This document shows positions 1 to 12,560 of a stretch of 64,000 nt of DNA, one piece after another. Positions within the stretch are counted from its first letter, which is position 1, and every line of letters begins with the position of its first letter. This DNA comes from Labia minor (taxonomy: Eukaryota; Arthropoda; Insecta; Dermaptera; Spongiphoridae). The DNA is taken from positions 11,576,225 to 11,640,224 of the forward strand of contig OY720347.1 of NCBI GenBank assembly GCA_963082975.1, in the 5' to 3' direction. The position numbers were made by a program, and so were the translations under genes. Under the pieces are notes generated by a model. The model was not told the DNA's origin. It saw only the letters and a list, made by a program, of their open reading frames with translations, and made no database searches.

Positions 1-772
1 CGACTAATTCATTATTTATAAATCATCCCCACCTCTCTATATCAATATCACACTTACATTTACTAGTATTGACAATTTTTGATAAAATATTCCTATTGAA
101 CTGTGAAATTAAAATTAAATAAATAAACATTAAATATATATATATAAATAAATTGACTTTTTTTCATTATTAATATGTATAGGTGTAATAGATAATATAG
201 GATATTTTTATATATATTGTATGTATGTTGTAGATATATATTTTACATATTACAAATTTTTAAACACATAAATATTGTCAAGAATATCATAAATAATAAT
301 ATTAATAACATAGCTTGGTTACTCAACTATAACTAAAAATGAAATTAACCAAAAAATTAAATATATGTTAAATAATTCTTTAATTAATCTATTTAATGAC
401 CTGGTGTATCTACCATATTATAGGTATATAGGTACTATGTTAGTATATATATACATTATATAATTTTTTCATTGATAATATCAGTCAGTCGTTCATTAAT
501 AAATTCATTTTTAAAATTAAAAACATTTCATTTTTTTTTGTTAAGTAAATTATTTTTCTTTATTTTAATAGTAATTTGAAATTTATCAAATTTTTTTCTT
601 TACATTTTTACTTTATAATAAATTAAAATCGAATTCTTTAGTTATTCTTCATTCGTCTATTGATTGGATAATTCAATATTTTTTTTAAACAAAAGAAAGA
701 AAATATTATTGATTTTTTTTACCACAGATATAGACATACCTATCTACCTATATATCTATATAATAACTAGAT

Positions 773-1070
773 CAGTGGTTTCCAACCTTTCAGAACTGGC
801 GCCCCCCTTTTTTTAAAAAAAAAGTCTTGCGCCCCACTTAATTTTTAAAATAATCTAATTTCATAAATACCTACATAATATAGTAACCATATTGAAAAAA
901 AATCGAAAATGTTCAAAAGCCTTATCGCAAAAACATTTTACCTTTTTTTTAGATCCATATTCAACTGTCCTGGCACTTGAAATGACCGATCCCTCTTATA
1001 GATTATTATAGATTTTAGAAAAAAAAAATTGGTTCTAATACATTCGCGCCCCACAGGTTGGAAAACACTG
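773..1070. mobile_element. hAT-type MITE with perfect 8-bp TSD
   Basis: The element begins CAGTGGTTTCCAACCT and ends AGGTTGGAAAACACTG, imperfect terminal inverted repeats of about 16 bp with the CAGTG/CACTG tips usual in hAT elements. It is flanked on both sides by the identical 8-mer AACTAGAT (765-772 and 1071-1078), the duplication length diagnostic of hAT transposition. Total length is 298 bp with no coding capacity, so it is non-autonomous. GCGCCCC-rich blocks sit just inside both ends. Confidence 0.88.
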
Positions 1071-1605
1071 AACTAGATACTAACAGTTCTTATTAATATA
1101 CTATTTTTTTTTAAATTGTTTTTTGGTTTAAATTCATAGGCATTATAATTGTTAAAATATTCAATTCTTTTGATAAAATAAATGTCAAAAAATAAACGTT
1201 TAATTACGATTGTGTGTGAATGAAGGGTTGCATAAGTAAAGATCAGGTTCCACTGTATTAAATTTAAAAACAAAACAATAATATTCTCATAGACGATCAC
1301 TCATCCAAGAAGAGAAAAACCTTCTTCCTTCTCCCCTCTTCCGCCCTTCATAAACCACATTTCACACGTCATATGTTGTTTTACTCTTGTATAAGAGAAC
1401 CATTGGTTGGTTTTTAAACATTTACTATGTAAATGAATCATTAATAAACAAAATTAAATAAAAATACCTACATACTACATAAATATCCTAAGAACAATTT
1501 TTTAAAAATATTAATAATCTCAACATATTTAATATATATACTCTAAAAATCTGCATAAATAAAAAAAGAATAAAAAAACAAATTCATTTTACACTAATAT
1601 TATGG

Positions 1606-2196
1606 TATACTAGGCGAACCAGTTGCAAACGATGTTGGTAATTTCAGTTTAAACTTAATTTATCGTGGTTTTCAGCAATTAATTAAATAGTTCTTTGAAA
1701 ATAATATTTTTCGTATATCAATGATCATTTTGTAGTATCAACAGTTTTATTTATTTATTCACGCATATACATATACTCGGCACGTTTCATCTTTTCTCAT
1801 TTGGATCCATTTTTTATAGATTTAAATATTTAACGTATATTATTCTGTTAAACATAATAATAATAATAATAATAATAATAATTTATAGGAAATTTTGTTT
1901 CACATACTTACAAAACAACACAATGTAAAAATATATAATTATTAACTTTATTCAAATCGTCGTAATAGTTTTATTATTATTATTATTATTATATAATAAT
2001 ATAAATATTAATTTTATTCAAATCGTCGTAAGTTTTTTTATTCTTTTTTTATTTGACACTTATTTAATTTAACAAAAGAAAATTAAAAAAAAATAAAGTT
2101 AGTTACAAATTAATTGACATTGACATTGACATTGTAACTAACTTCATTATGTTACAGATATCACATACAAACATACATACGACGGAAATTACATAT
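1606..2196 (+). repeat. Dispersed repeat family R1, longest copy
   Basis: This segment starts TATACTAGGCGAACC and ends near ACGACGGAAATT. Blocks of it recur at 22130-22600 (same orientation) and at 45267-45413 (reverse, internally deleted). Shared landmarks are AACCAGTTGCAAACG, CAAATCGTCGTAA, TAACTTCATTATGT and CATACATACGACGG. TTA microsatellites interrupt the copy. No protein-coding remnant is visible. The superfamily is unknown; a non-autonomous Helitron or a LINE-related tail are possibilities. Confidence 0.6.
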
Positions 2197-3183
2197 ATAT
2201 ATATTAGATTATTAAATTATAATAAATAAATTAATTTCTATTCTGATTGATTGATGATTTTCAAAAAAAATACAAAAAAATGTTACTATTTTATCTATTT
2301 ATTGTATAATCAGAAAGTTTGTTTCAGTTTAAAAACAAAATTATTTTTTAATTTAATTGATTTATTTATTTTTAATTTTTTCTTAATTAATATATACAAT
2401 TCAATATTTATTTCTATATTTATGAAAATCAAAAAAATATTTTTGTAGAATATATCTCCTCTTTAATATTTTATAATTTTATTAGTAATGTTACAGAAAT
2501 ATAAATTCCAGAACATGCATACACAAAATAAAAACCATTATTTTCAGTTTATAATAATAATAATAATATTTCAATATTTAATATTTTATTTTTATTTTTT
2601 ATAGTAATTATACTTTCGTTGAGAAATTTTCATTCTCTATTTGAACTTTATTCAATTATCCTATTTTAATTACCAGGAATAAGAAAAATTTATTTCTTAA
2701 ATATAATTAAAAAATAATTATTACACAAAATACCATCCAAAATCAGTAATATATTATATATTTATCAATGTTATAATAAAAACATCAGAAATTAGATTAT
2801 AATTTAAATGCATCATCAAATATTGCTAAAATTAAAAGTTGTTTTCAATTTTTGAAAAGATTTAAATTCGTTTTAAATTTCAAAATAAGAAACAAAACAC
2901 TCTCTTATATGATAATAGATTTTGTTTGATAGATAGCAGTTTTGTTATAACATTTTTTTTATTATACCCTTTAAATTTTAAACCACTCTTCGATTTTATG
3001 TTCCCATCTTTAAATTTATATATATATGCATATATGTTACACTAATATTATATTTTTACTGATATTAATATATACCTATTATATATTTGTATCTAAGGAT
3101 TAGCTTTTAATAATAATTATAATAATAATAATAATATAATATATAGATATTAAATTATTAAAGCTTTGGTGGCTGTTTTTATT

Positions 3184-3344
3184 TTATAAGGGAATTTTGT
3201 AAATAAAACCACATATTAATATTTGTTATTGTAAATTTATTCAAAAAAATACACAACGTTTCGATTGCTACTTTTGCAATCGTTATCAAGCGACTGCAAT
3301 AACAAATATCAATATGTGGTTTTATTTACAAAATTCCCTTATAA
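3184..3344. mobile_element. Small foldback element with 48-bp inverted arms
   Basis: The left arm (3184-3232, TTATAAGGGAATTTTG...) is almost exactly the reverse complement of the right arm (3297-3344, ...CAAAATTCCCTTATAA). The 65-bp spacer contains a second small inverted motif, CGATTGC/GCAATCG. No flanking duplication is certain because the flanks are AT-rich. The structure suits a MITE or a terminal-repeat fragment of a larger element; the family is not identified. Confidence 0.65.
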
Positions 3345-3586
3345 ATAATATAATATAATATAATACATACAAATGTAATTAATTGAATATATATATATAT
3401 ATATATAAAATTTGAAAGATTGATTATCTTATTTTGGTGAGAACGATGAAGGTTTAAAGTGTACTTATATATTAAGGGGTTAAAGGGAGCGGAAGGGATT
3501 GGGAGAAGAAGGGAGAGCCAGTGACTTGTGAACTTCCACTTCACTTCGGATAGAAATCAACCAACCCTCTGACCTAGCCACCTTCT

Positions 3587-3677
3587 GTCTCTCTCTCTCT
3601 CTCTTTCTCTATCAAGATTAAATCAGATTAAGATTTCCTTGTTCGTTACTAACTAAATCGAGAGAGAGAGAGAGAGA
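3587..3677. repeat. Paired (CT)n and (GA)n tracts upstream of the promoter
   Basis: A (CT)n tract (about 3587-3610) and a (GA)n tract (about 3660-3677) face each other across 50 bp. They could pair as a hairpin, or serve as sites for a GAGA-type factor, about 0.9 kb upstream of the proposed start site. Similar GA/CT tracts occur elsewhere in the window, so chance is possible. Confidence 0.4.
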
Positions 3678-4429
3678 AACAACTAATTACAGGGTAGAGT
3701 CACTTCTTTTTTTATAGAAAATTGAAATCGATGCTTTTCTCTTTTGATAATACGACGATATATATTAAAAATTGAGCAGACAGACAAAATCATGATGATC
3801 TATTTATTTTTTAAAAATTATTTTTTTTTAACTAATATTACTTTCTTTTAAGATATGAGATCTTGAAAATGAAAATTGAAAATATTCTAATATTACATTT
3901 GATCTTTTTTGTTCTTGTATTTTTTTTTTTCTATATTATTTCTATATTTAATAATTTCTTAATTATTATTATATTTTAATTTTAAATTATTTGAATTAAA
4001 TTTTATTCTGTCAACTAGGATAGTAATTTCTTTTATTTTTTATATTTTTTTTGACAAAAAACTTAATAGATTTTAATTAAAATTTTGTAATAGACTTTTA
4101 TTTAATAAAACATACTCACCTTCAAATATTAAATTAAAAATAAAGTTATGGAATTAACATATAGTAATATTTTTTTTTTTAGAAATTCACATTTTAAAAT
4201 TAATTAGTAGTTATCCTACATCAAACAAATAGTTCATTATTTTTTCTTTTTCTAGAAAAAGATATTTCTCCTTGTTAAAGAGACAATTTAAATCCCATAG
4301 AAATGACTGTGTTTTGCATTGATGATTTTTTTTTTTTTGCTATTTTACTGCTGTTGCTTGCTTGTTAAGTGAGGTTGAAGAAGTTGCGATTCTGTTTCCT
4401 CCTGCTTTCTGTGGGCGTGGTTTATTCCG

Positions 4430-4557
4430 TGATGGGTGGGGAAGGGCTGGGCGTTGCTATGACGACCCGATATTGTCCGACTCATCACGGCAATAGCCGA
4501 AGCGTCAAGCACCGCCCGCTCGCCCTTCCCGCGCGTGTCTCAGCAGCTGAGCGCCTC
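4430..4557 (+). promoter_or_regulatory. CpG-rich TATA-less promoter of the GATA gene
   Basis: Base composition changes abruptly from AT-rich to GC- and CpG-rich between about 4420 and 4680, unlike nearly everything else in the window outside coding exons. TCAGTC at 4556-4561 matches the arthropod initiator consensus TCAGTY, which would place +1 at the A at 4558. No TATA box is seen about 30 bp upstream, and no clear DPE was found. GA-rich sequence follows the start. The exact start is inferred; the promoter could be dispersed over the island. Confidence 0.55.
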
Positions 4558-4947
4558 AGTCTCGGCTCGTGTGTGTTGCTGTGCGCGTAGAGAGGCACTG
4601 AGAGAGAGAAAAAGAGAGTGTGGTGTGCCGCAGCAGCCGGGGACCCCTTGGACGACGCCCGGGGCATCCTCCTCTCACACGTGGATTTATATATTTTACC
4701 ATTCCCTCCCCAAAAAAACAACCCCAGTGCATTACCCCCCGAAATATAAATACAACAGTGAGGTGCTTTGGATTTGTTTTTTTATTTTTGTTTGGTTCTC
4801 ATCAATTTTCGTGTTTTTAATGATTTTATCGTGATCCATAACGATAGAAACAAAAAAAAAAAAGAAAACCCATAAAGTGCTCTCGTGTGGATCTCAATTG
4901 CATATTAGTGAACCACTGATACTTCGCAACAATTATTCTTTTATCTG
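4558..4947 (+). other. Non-coding first exon (5' UTR) of the GATA gene
   Basis: The exon runs from the proposed initiator to a strong donor, CTG|GTGAGT, with GT at 4948. Joining it to the exon 2 acceptor at 7179 places an in-frame TGA (4917-4919) upstream of the first long-frame ATG, with no ATG between. The exon is therefore leader only. It contains one short upstream open frame at 4820. The transcription start is inferred from the initiator; the donor is seen directly. Other first exons are possible because the gene is large. Confidence 0.55.
4820..4834 (+). other. uORF 1 in the 5' leader (4 codons)
   Basis: This is the only ATG in exon 1. It reads M-I-L-S and then TGA, so it ends far upstream of the main start. 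Such minimal upstream frames can lower translation of the main frame. Its use is inferred. Confidence 0.35.
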
Positions 4948-5512
4948 GTGAGTCACGTGTTGACATTACTCTACAGTTACACTTCGTTTTTCCATTTTCT
5001 TTTCTTTTCTTTTTTTTTTTTTGTTTGTTTTTGACAGAAAACAATCTACTCGAATCTAATCTTCTTGAATTGTCATTTCATTTTATGCAAAAAAAATATT
5101 AATAAATATTATATTCTAACGAGACAAATGCTTAAATGACTAATGAAAGAGGGGAAAAAATAAAAAAGAACTCGATTTATATACCTATACAATTTTCTTT
5201 TTTTAAATTTGCAAAATTTTCAATGAAATTATGTAGACTTTAATGCTTTTTATATTTATTGCTTAATAACAAAATTAATACATGTTTATTATTATAATTA
5301 TTTTTTTGTTTTATAATTATAATATTGATAGTTTTAATTTTATAACTATTAAAGTTGTACCCCTAATCGCTGGAAATGGTTAAAATCCTCTCCCATTCAT
5401 TTTAAATCATAATAAGTCTCAATTCAAAATTGACAGATCAAAAAGATAATTCACAATATTTTTTATATATATATACTTTTATAAATATTATGAGAATTAA
5501 GTAATATTTTAG

Positions 5513-5549
<37 letters not shown>

Positions 5550-7179
5550 GAAATATTATAAATATATTCATCATATTTCAAATATTTAGTATCGAAATTA
5601 GAAATCAGTACGAAATAAAAAAGAATGTCAATCTTGGTACAAGTTTTAATAGAGAAACGATATATTAATTGCTTATTTAATATTTTTAATTTTTTATTAT
5701 TTCAAATTAAAATTAAATAAATTCATGGTAGATACATAGAATTGATTTATTCTTATAATTAGTTATCAGTTGTTTTTTTTGGTATTATTATTATTATTAT
5801 TATTAGCATATTAGTTGGTATCTAAAATATTTTTTTTTATTATATTATGTCATTATAATCACAATTTATTTAGTTTAAAGATTGAGTGAAAAAACATAAT
5901 TTAAAATTATCATTAAAAAGATATCAGTATTAACTGATAAAGTAATTGAGAAAGGTTATATTTTTTTTTTAAATAAGTATTTTATTAATATAAAGATTAA
6001 TTATATACATTTCATTTCTTTCGAAAATTTTTTGTATTCTTTATTAAAAATTTTTCAACCTAAGACTACTACTACTACTATTAGAAAATTTTGAGGTAAT
6101 TTGAAAATTTTTACAATTGGTATTTAATCAAATAGAATTTTCTAAAATTAACGATTTCAATTAAATATAATCAACTCTAATTAGCTCAAATGAAAAAATC
6201 TTAGTTTTTACCATACTTAGTAGTAGTACGTACCTATATAGGTACATTTATTTGGAAAAATATAATATAAGTATATCATATAAAATTTCTAATAGAAAAA
6301 TTTCATTTGTCTATTTTCTTAATCAATTTTAAATACAAAGTTAAATTAAATTTGGTTAGTATTAATAAATAATAAAAAAAAATACTTGTATTAATCTTGA
6401 CCTTTCTATTCCTATACTCATTTTTATTTTATCATTTTTTTTTTCATTATCAATAATACTAAATATTTATTTTATTTATTAAATACTTAATAATATAATA
6501 TAAAAAAAAATAATATAGAAAAATATTTTTATTTTTTTTTTTATTATTTTTTAGATCTAACCCAATCATATAATAGTCAGATAATAGTTTTATTAATAAC
6601 ATTAAAATTATAGAGACTTTGTTTTAACAATTTGAGATGAAAATGAATACAGATATATATAAATATTAATAAATTAATTTTAATTTAGTGATATAGTGAC
6701 TGATACATTTCACTCACTAGCTTTGAAAATATTATCAATCTCTAGACGAAAAAAATAAGGTATATTTTTAAAAAAAAAATACTTTATTATAATTTATTTT
6801 TCAAAGAATAATGTAAAGAAACTTGATTTATAATAATGTCTTTTATTATTAGCATATAATAATAATAATAATGATATAATATAATATAATATAATAATAT
6901 AATAATGTATAATGTATAATATAATATAATATAATAATATAATAATGAAAGAGAAAAAAAATCAGTAGGGGAAATAAAAGTTTACCGCGGTACCTTGTAA
7001 CATCTCGTTAATAATAATAATAATATTAATAATAATTTTTAGAGAATATAATAAAAATAGAATGGAATTCTATTTGTTTTATTAATAATGAATGATGAAT
7101 ATTAGGGTAGTTACGTCGAATAGTAATATTTGTTGTTATTGATGTGTTTTTGTCTTTGTTCTCTGTTTTGGATGGTCAG
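4948..7179 (+). other. Intron 1 (2.2 kb)
   Basis: The intron is bounded by GTGAGT (4948) and GGTCAG (acceptor AG 7178-7179, behind a T-rich tract). It is very AT-rich, with a (TA)n tract at about 5518-5546 and TAATA-type repeats at 6857-6945. A short palindrome, TACCGCGGTA, stands out at about 6983-6992 in otherwise AT-only sequence. No gene, tRNA or recognisable mobile element is seen. Confidence 0.6.
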
Positions 7180-7260
7180 CGGCGAGCGACGGACGCGACT
7201 TTTGGCCGATTGAAGAGTCGCGGGGTCCGCGACGCAACAGCACGATTGGTGTGTGCCGCG

Positions 7261-7296
7261 ATGCAGCTGATCCGTGTTCCAATTTCACTCCATTAA
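7261..7296 (+). other. uORF 2 in exon 2 leader (11 codons)
   Basis: An ATG 65 bases before the main start opens an 11-codon frame (MQLIRVPISLH) in a different frame from the main coding sequence. It ends in TAA at 7294-7296, 29 bases before the main ATG. Together with uORF 1 it suggests a translationally restrained leader. No conservation can be assessed here. Confidence 0.4.
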
Positions 7297-7325
7297 ACCA
7301 CCACAGCAGGGAGGTGGCCATCGAA

Positions 7326-7611
7326 ATGGACATGACGAGTGGCGAGGGCCAGCAGCGGTGGTACGAATTGCCCCGCGGCGGCAGCGGGGGTAGTGGCTCC
7401 CCGGCAATGGACCAGTCTTTAGGGTTGTCATCCGGGGGTGGCTCGGGTGGCGAACAACCCTCCACCAATGGCAATACCACCGGGGCCGGGGACCCCGTCA
7501 CCTCGCTCTTCCACCACGCGGCAGCCGCTGACGCACATTCCGGCGGACATCGTAACGCCATGGCGAGATATTATCATCAGCAGATGCACTCGCCGTATGT
7601 CGCCACACACG
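7326..7611 (+). CDS. grn: GATA1/2/3-class transcription factor (grain), first coding exon
   Basis: This is the N-terminal coding part of a nuclear GATA zinc-finger transcription factor. The exon spans 7180-7611; the acceptor is TCAG at 7179 and the donor ACG|GTGAGT at 7612. Translation is placed at ATG 7326 (MDMTSGEGQQRWY), the first in-frame ATG after the upstream stop in exon 1, with G at -3 and G at +4. The MDM..QQRW start and the closing YYHQQMHSPYVATHG resemble the vertebrate GATA2/3 N terminus (ME...QPRW and its HHG end). Residues 14-60 are rich in Gly, Ser and Pro. The exon holds 95 codons plus one base, and that base completes an Ala codon with exon 3. The run is CpG-rich, unlike the introns. 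The N-terminal match is by eye; the zinc-finger exon is the firm anchor. Confidence 0.85.
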
Positions 7612-10600
7612 GTGAGTAAAAATCGAAAGAATTCACCTTCTACACCCCCCACCCCAACCCCCTTAAAAAATGGGAAATAATCCATTTTTCTCCAATTTTT
7701 CTTTTTATCACAATTCATGATAAAAAAAATTGAATAAATACGTGACAAACTATTAATAAAATTCCTTTTTAAGAAGATATATATATAATATATACATCAA
7801 CTAATTATTTATTTATTATATAATCAAAATAAAAATCCATCTAAAAATAGTAAAACTATCTTCTTTCTAGCATATTTCTTGAATTATTCTATTATTTCCC
7901 AACTCGCCTCTTTTTTCTCTCTCTCTCACTCTCTCTCTCTCTCCTTCTTTCTGTCTTTCTTATATTTTCAAGTATAAAACATAGATTAAAGTTTCCTAAA
8001 AAGGAAAAACCCCGGGCAAATCACCCGTCCCTTTCGGTTGCTTTAGATGGAATTAGAATAATAAAAGTAATGGTGATTTTATTTTATTCCCTTCTCCTTC
8101 TTGAATGGAACTGAAAGAATTTCCCCCTTATTTAGGAAAATTCTTCTAAAAAGGGTAATAATAAGGACTATTACTAATAAAATTAGAGATTCGAGAAAAA
8201 GAATTTTGCTTTCAAATCGAATGAGTAACTAAGGAGATGATTCGATAGAATAAATAAATCCTAAATGAAAATAAAAAAAAAAATAAGAGAATATATATGT
8301 ATATATATAGATTTAATAAAAATGTAGAGTGATTTATTTTTGAAGCGACGGAACCAAACCAATAATATATATAAATAGTAAAATATTTAATTGAAAAATT
8401 AAATAATAATTCTCTTGATAAGATTTGATTTATTTATAGAGAATTTATTATATCTTATTAAATAATAATAATAATAATAATAATTAATTTTGATTTTAAA
8501 ATACATTTTTATTTTATTTTTTCTATTTTAAATGATCAAAATTTTAATAAAGTATAACAAGAACCAAACTTTATTATTATTATTATTATTATTTTCGTAC
8601 TAAATCCTCTAACTAAATAATATAATACAAATCAATCAAACTTTAAAAATGAAACATAATATACTTATCGCTTTCCATTCATCTTTTCATTCAATATATC
8701 CTTTAATAATTATAATAATTATAATGAAAAAAAAAATTTATCGTAAACACCCTTCAATCTTACCAAATGTATTTAATTTAAGATTAAATATTAAAAATTG
8801 ATCGTTTTGATTTTTTTTATAATTAAATACGATTATAAATCAAATTGATAATTTCAAATTAAATCGTCTTTGTTACATATATTTGAATGATATATGATTT
8901 GATATCATATATTATCATATATTTCTCAATTTATTTATTATTAATAAACAATAATTCATATGAATTTATTATTTTTTGTTTTTAAATCATGAAAGATTTC
9001 TTATTCGTTGATTGAATAAAAATGTTTTCATGAATGAATATATTTATTTTATATTGTTTATTTCTAAGTTTATATCCTATCTATTACTTATTTTTCTATC
9101 GTATTTTATACCAATATATACCAAGATAGTATATTAGATATATTAAATTTTTATCTATTTATCCCAAATAAAATTTCTTCATTAATATTAACATAATCTT
9201 GTATATAAAAACTATTAATCTATTGAGATATATATATATATTTAAAATACTTACTTACCTACTTACTTACGTACCTATCGATTTAGTAAAAACTTACAAT
9301 CAAAGAAAATATTACTATTAAAAAAAAAAAATTCAGATAAAGAAATGTTATTGATGAATTAAAATAATTATAGTGATTAAATAGATTTAACACTAAAATT
9401 GATATCAAGATTATATCTTATCCGACGGATTACAATCAGTATGTTATTTTGTGATTTCTAACAAATGATATAATTTCAAAACTCATCATTAAATATAACA
9501 TTAGTCGAAATTTTTTATTTAATTTTTTTTTTCTTTGTTTTAAATTTATTTTTATTTTTATTTTTTGTCTTAAAAATATTGATATAATTTATTTTTTTCA
9601 TTTTTCAAATGAAAAATCATTTCATTTTATCATTATCTATTATATGGAATAAAATATTTTTATATATAAAAGCTTAAAATATTAGAATAGATAATTTAAT
9701 TAAATTAACATATTAAATTATCATTAAGGAATAAGAATCTTATAAATTATTATCAAGAAAAATAAAAAATAAATAAAAAAGAGATATTATTCTATTCCAA
9801 GAATATTGACAAGTTATATTGAAATATCCATTATAAATATAATACTAGTATTTATTAATTAATTAAGCTATAAATGTACTATGATAATATAAAAAATTTT
9901 ATATCTTAGATTGTAGGTAATTACTTTTTGTTCCATCTATTTATATTAATTTTTTTTTTTTTTTAAATATTATTTATTGATAGTAAACTGTTTTCATGGT
10001 TTAAATTGAAGCCTAAAAAACGAATTTACATCCAAAAAATTATCTATATCTAATTTATAAATACATTTAATTAGAATAAAAATAATTCTCTTTTAATTAT
10101 ATTTTTTTATTTTTTTTTTTTTTTAATATTTATTAAAAAATTGATTTTTTTTTAATTGGAACTGTAATTATTCTATTAATATATTATAGTTTATCTCAAG
10201 TAAATAGAGACATAATTCTTCACCTTACTTGTTTATTATCTATTCTATTCATCATCAATTTATAAAGAATACTATTAGAACATAATAGAAGATAGAAAAT
10301 GAATCAAATATGAATAAACTTAATTATATTTCTCCCCATAAAGACGATTTTTTTTTTAAAAAAAAGTTTATTAGTAATTTATTTTTATTATTCAATATAA
10401 ATGCAATATATATGTAGATATTTTTCTGCTGCTGGGTGTTTTATGTTACTAGTAACTCTCTGTAAATAAAGAGAAATAAAAATTACATATTTTTTTCCAG
10501 AATTTTGGAGACTTGAATGCACGATTAATAAGTAACCACTTAAAACTTTTACCATATTCCTCCTCATCCATTTGTCATGAAATATTAAACTCTCTCTCTC

Positions 10601-11372
10601 TCTCTCTATCTCTCTCTATTTCTATTTATATACATTTAATAAATAAATAATAAACTCTAAAGTTAGTTTTTTTTTAAATATCCTAGAGATTTTTTATTCT
10701 GGTCATGGTTAATAAAAATTATTTTTATCGCTTTGAAATGATTTCTAAAAAATGATACCTACTCTCATTTTTAATGTCTAATCACGATAAGATATCAATA
10801 AAATTAAATATTTTTAACGAAAAAGATATGATTAATTTTGATTAATATTATCTTTTACATATATCTATAATATATAGTATTTACCTAATAAAGTAATGCT
10901 ATAATATTCTAACTAAAAAAATCTTTTTACCAACCAAGTCTTCTTTTATTCAGTTGATTATTTATACATATCTTGTTTAATAATAAAAAACTTTAGAATT
11001 TATATTTTTTTCTTTGATATTATCCAATAATTTATTTATTGATTAAAACAGCCTGTAATGGACAAACACAATGTATTAAATAATAATAATAAATACAAGA
11101 ATAAATAAATTATAGATGTAAGAATTTTGAATTTAGACCACCCAATCTTTGATAATGTTATATTCCACTTTCTGACAATCTTTTTAATTGATTATCCTTA
11201 ATAATAAGTATAATTAATGTCTGTATATCCAAATTCTCACTCTATTCTCTCTGACTGTCTCCTACTTTTTAACTTGATTATAATTAACAGTATAATTAAA
11301 TTTTATTTCGTTATTTGTTTTTATGAAAAGGAAATTGTTATATAATTCTTATAATAAATCATATAATTTAAT

Positions 11373-11424
<52 letters not shown>

Positions 11425-12184
11425 GATAACAATGAATAGAGCAGAGAGGAAAGGAAAAAGTAATATAAGATAAAAAGGAGAAGTACAAAAAAAATACCGT
11501 TTTCGTGCCTTAAGCTTTAATGTTTTATTTAAAAACCTCTCCGTGTCTCTTTTTTTAAACTTCAAATGAAGGTTTCGTTTCTACATAATGCTAATTATTT
11601 ATTTAATTATTTAATTAGCATAATTTAATTGTATTCCTTAAAAAATAATAAATAAATAAACGATATTATACTTATATATATATATATATATAATATATGT
11701 CCTCCAATTAATATTATAAAAAATAATTTCATATTTAATTAAAAAGATGTTCATTTTATTGATGATGATTATATTATTTTTGAATAAATAATTATCCATA
11801 TTTTATATGAATAATTTGTTTAATTAATTTAAAATTTGTTATAATAGCAAACTTTGTTTTTTTTTGTATGTTTCTTAATAGAATTAATGAAAGATCAATT
11901 AAAAGTAATGAACCACAATTCAAAAGTCATATTATACTTATTATTAATAATAAAATAATCGATATTTTTTAAATGATTAATTGCTAATGTTTGTTCAAAG
12001 ATGTAAATGAAACAAAAAATATAATCTCTGATTTAATTATATATAAGTTCACAAGTAATTCAGTTTTATTTATTTATTTATATTTATATTTAAGTAAACT
12101 TAATCTAAAAGAAATATATATTTTTATATTATTACAATAAAGTTGGTTAGTTTGTTATCTCGTTAGGTTAATGATTTAAATTGA

Positions 12185-12560
12185 GTGTCAGCTGGTTATA
12201 TTATTGATCACTACTGGATGGATAATTAATGAACAAAATGTGACTCTCATTGAGGTTGACCGCCGCCATCTTGAATTGTTCCTCTTTTTTTTTAATTTTA
12301 TTTCGGGAGGGTTGAAATTATATTTAGGGCGGGTCTTTTTCATTTATTTTTTTCCTATGCTAGTGAGCCATACGGCCGTTTTACCAATCCAACTGACGAC
12401 CACTGAACAAACCCCATTGCAAACTAATTTTAGTCCCCTCTCTTCTCTCTCAACTCGATTTCAACCACTATTTCTATTATTACTACACTCCCCTTGCAAA
12501 ATAAGAATAGTCTCACCTTTACCTGCATTTAGTCTGTCAGCCAATACCAGGCAACAGTCA
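12185..12560. promoter_or_regulatory. Candidate regulatory island with YY1/Pho-type site
   Basis: This is a non-repetitive, GC-richer patch in intron 2. GCCGCCATCTTG at 12263-12274 is a textbook YY1/Pleiohomeotic-type site. Nearby are TAATTAATGA (homeobox-like), an E-box-like CAGCTG and ACCAATCC (CCAAT-like). A 145-codon open frame over the region is low in complexity in its second half and matches nothing recognised. The enhancer or Polycomb-element role is inferred. Confidence 0.35.

Larger units (their letters stand above)
1..4429. other. Upstream intergenic region, AT-rich
   Basis: No coding exon is recognisable here. The stretch is AT-rich with TAA/ATT microsatellites (for example around 1856-1880, 1972-1992 and 3118-3135). 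It holds a hAT-type miniature element, a dispersed repeat copy, a small foldback element and paired CT/GA tracts, each listed separately. The open frames in it are short and of low complexity and look like chance. It lies 5' of the GATA-factor promoter. Confidence 0.7.

Noticed and set aside
4369-4834. Overlapping open frames on both strands across the CpG island
   Set aside because: They arise from GC-rich promoter and leader composition; none has recognisable protein features, and splicing analysis makes the region leader.
7136-7748. Antisense and alternative-frame open frames over exon 2
   Set aside because: They are shadows of the GATA coding exon. Only the + frame from 7326 has matching splice phases and family motifs.
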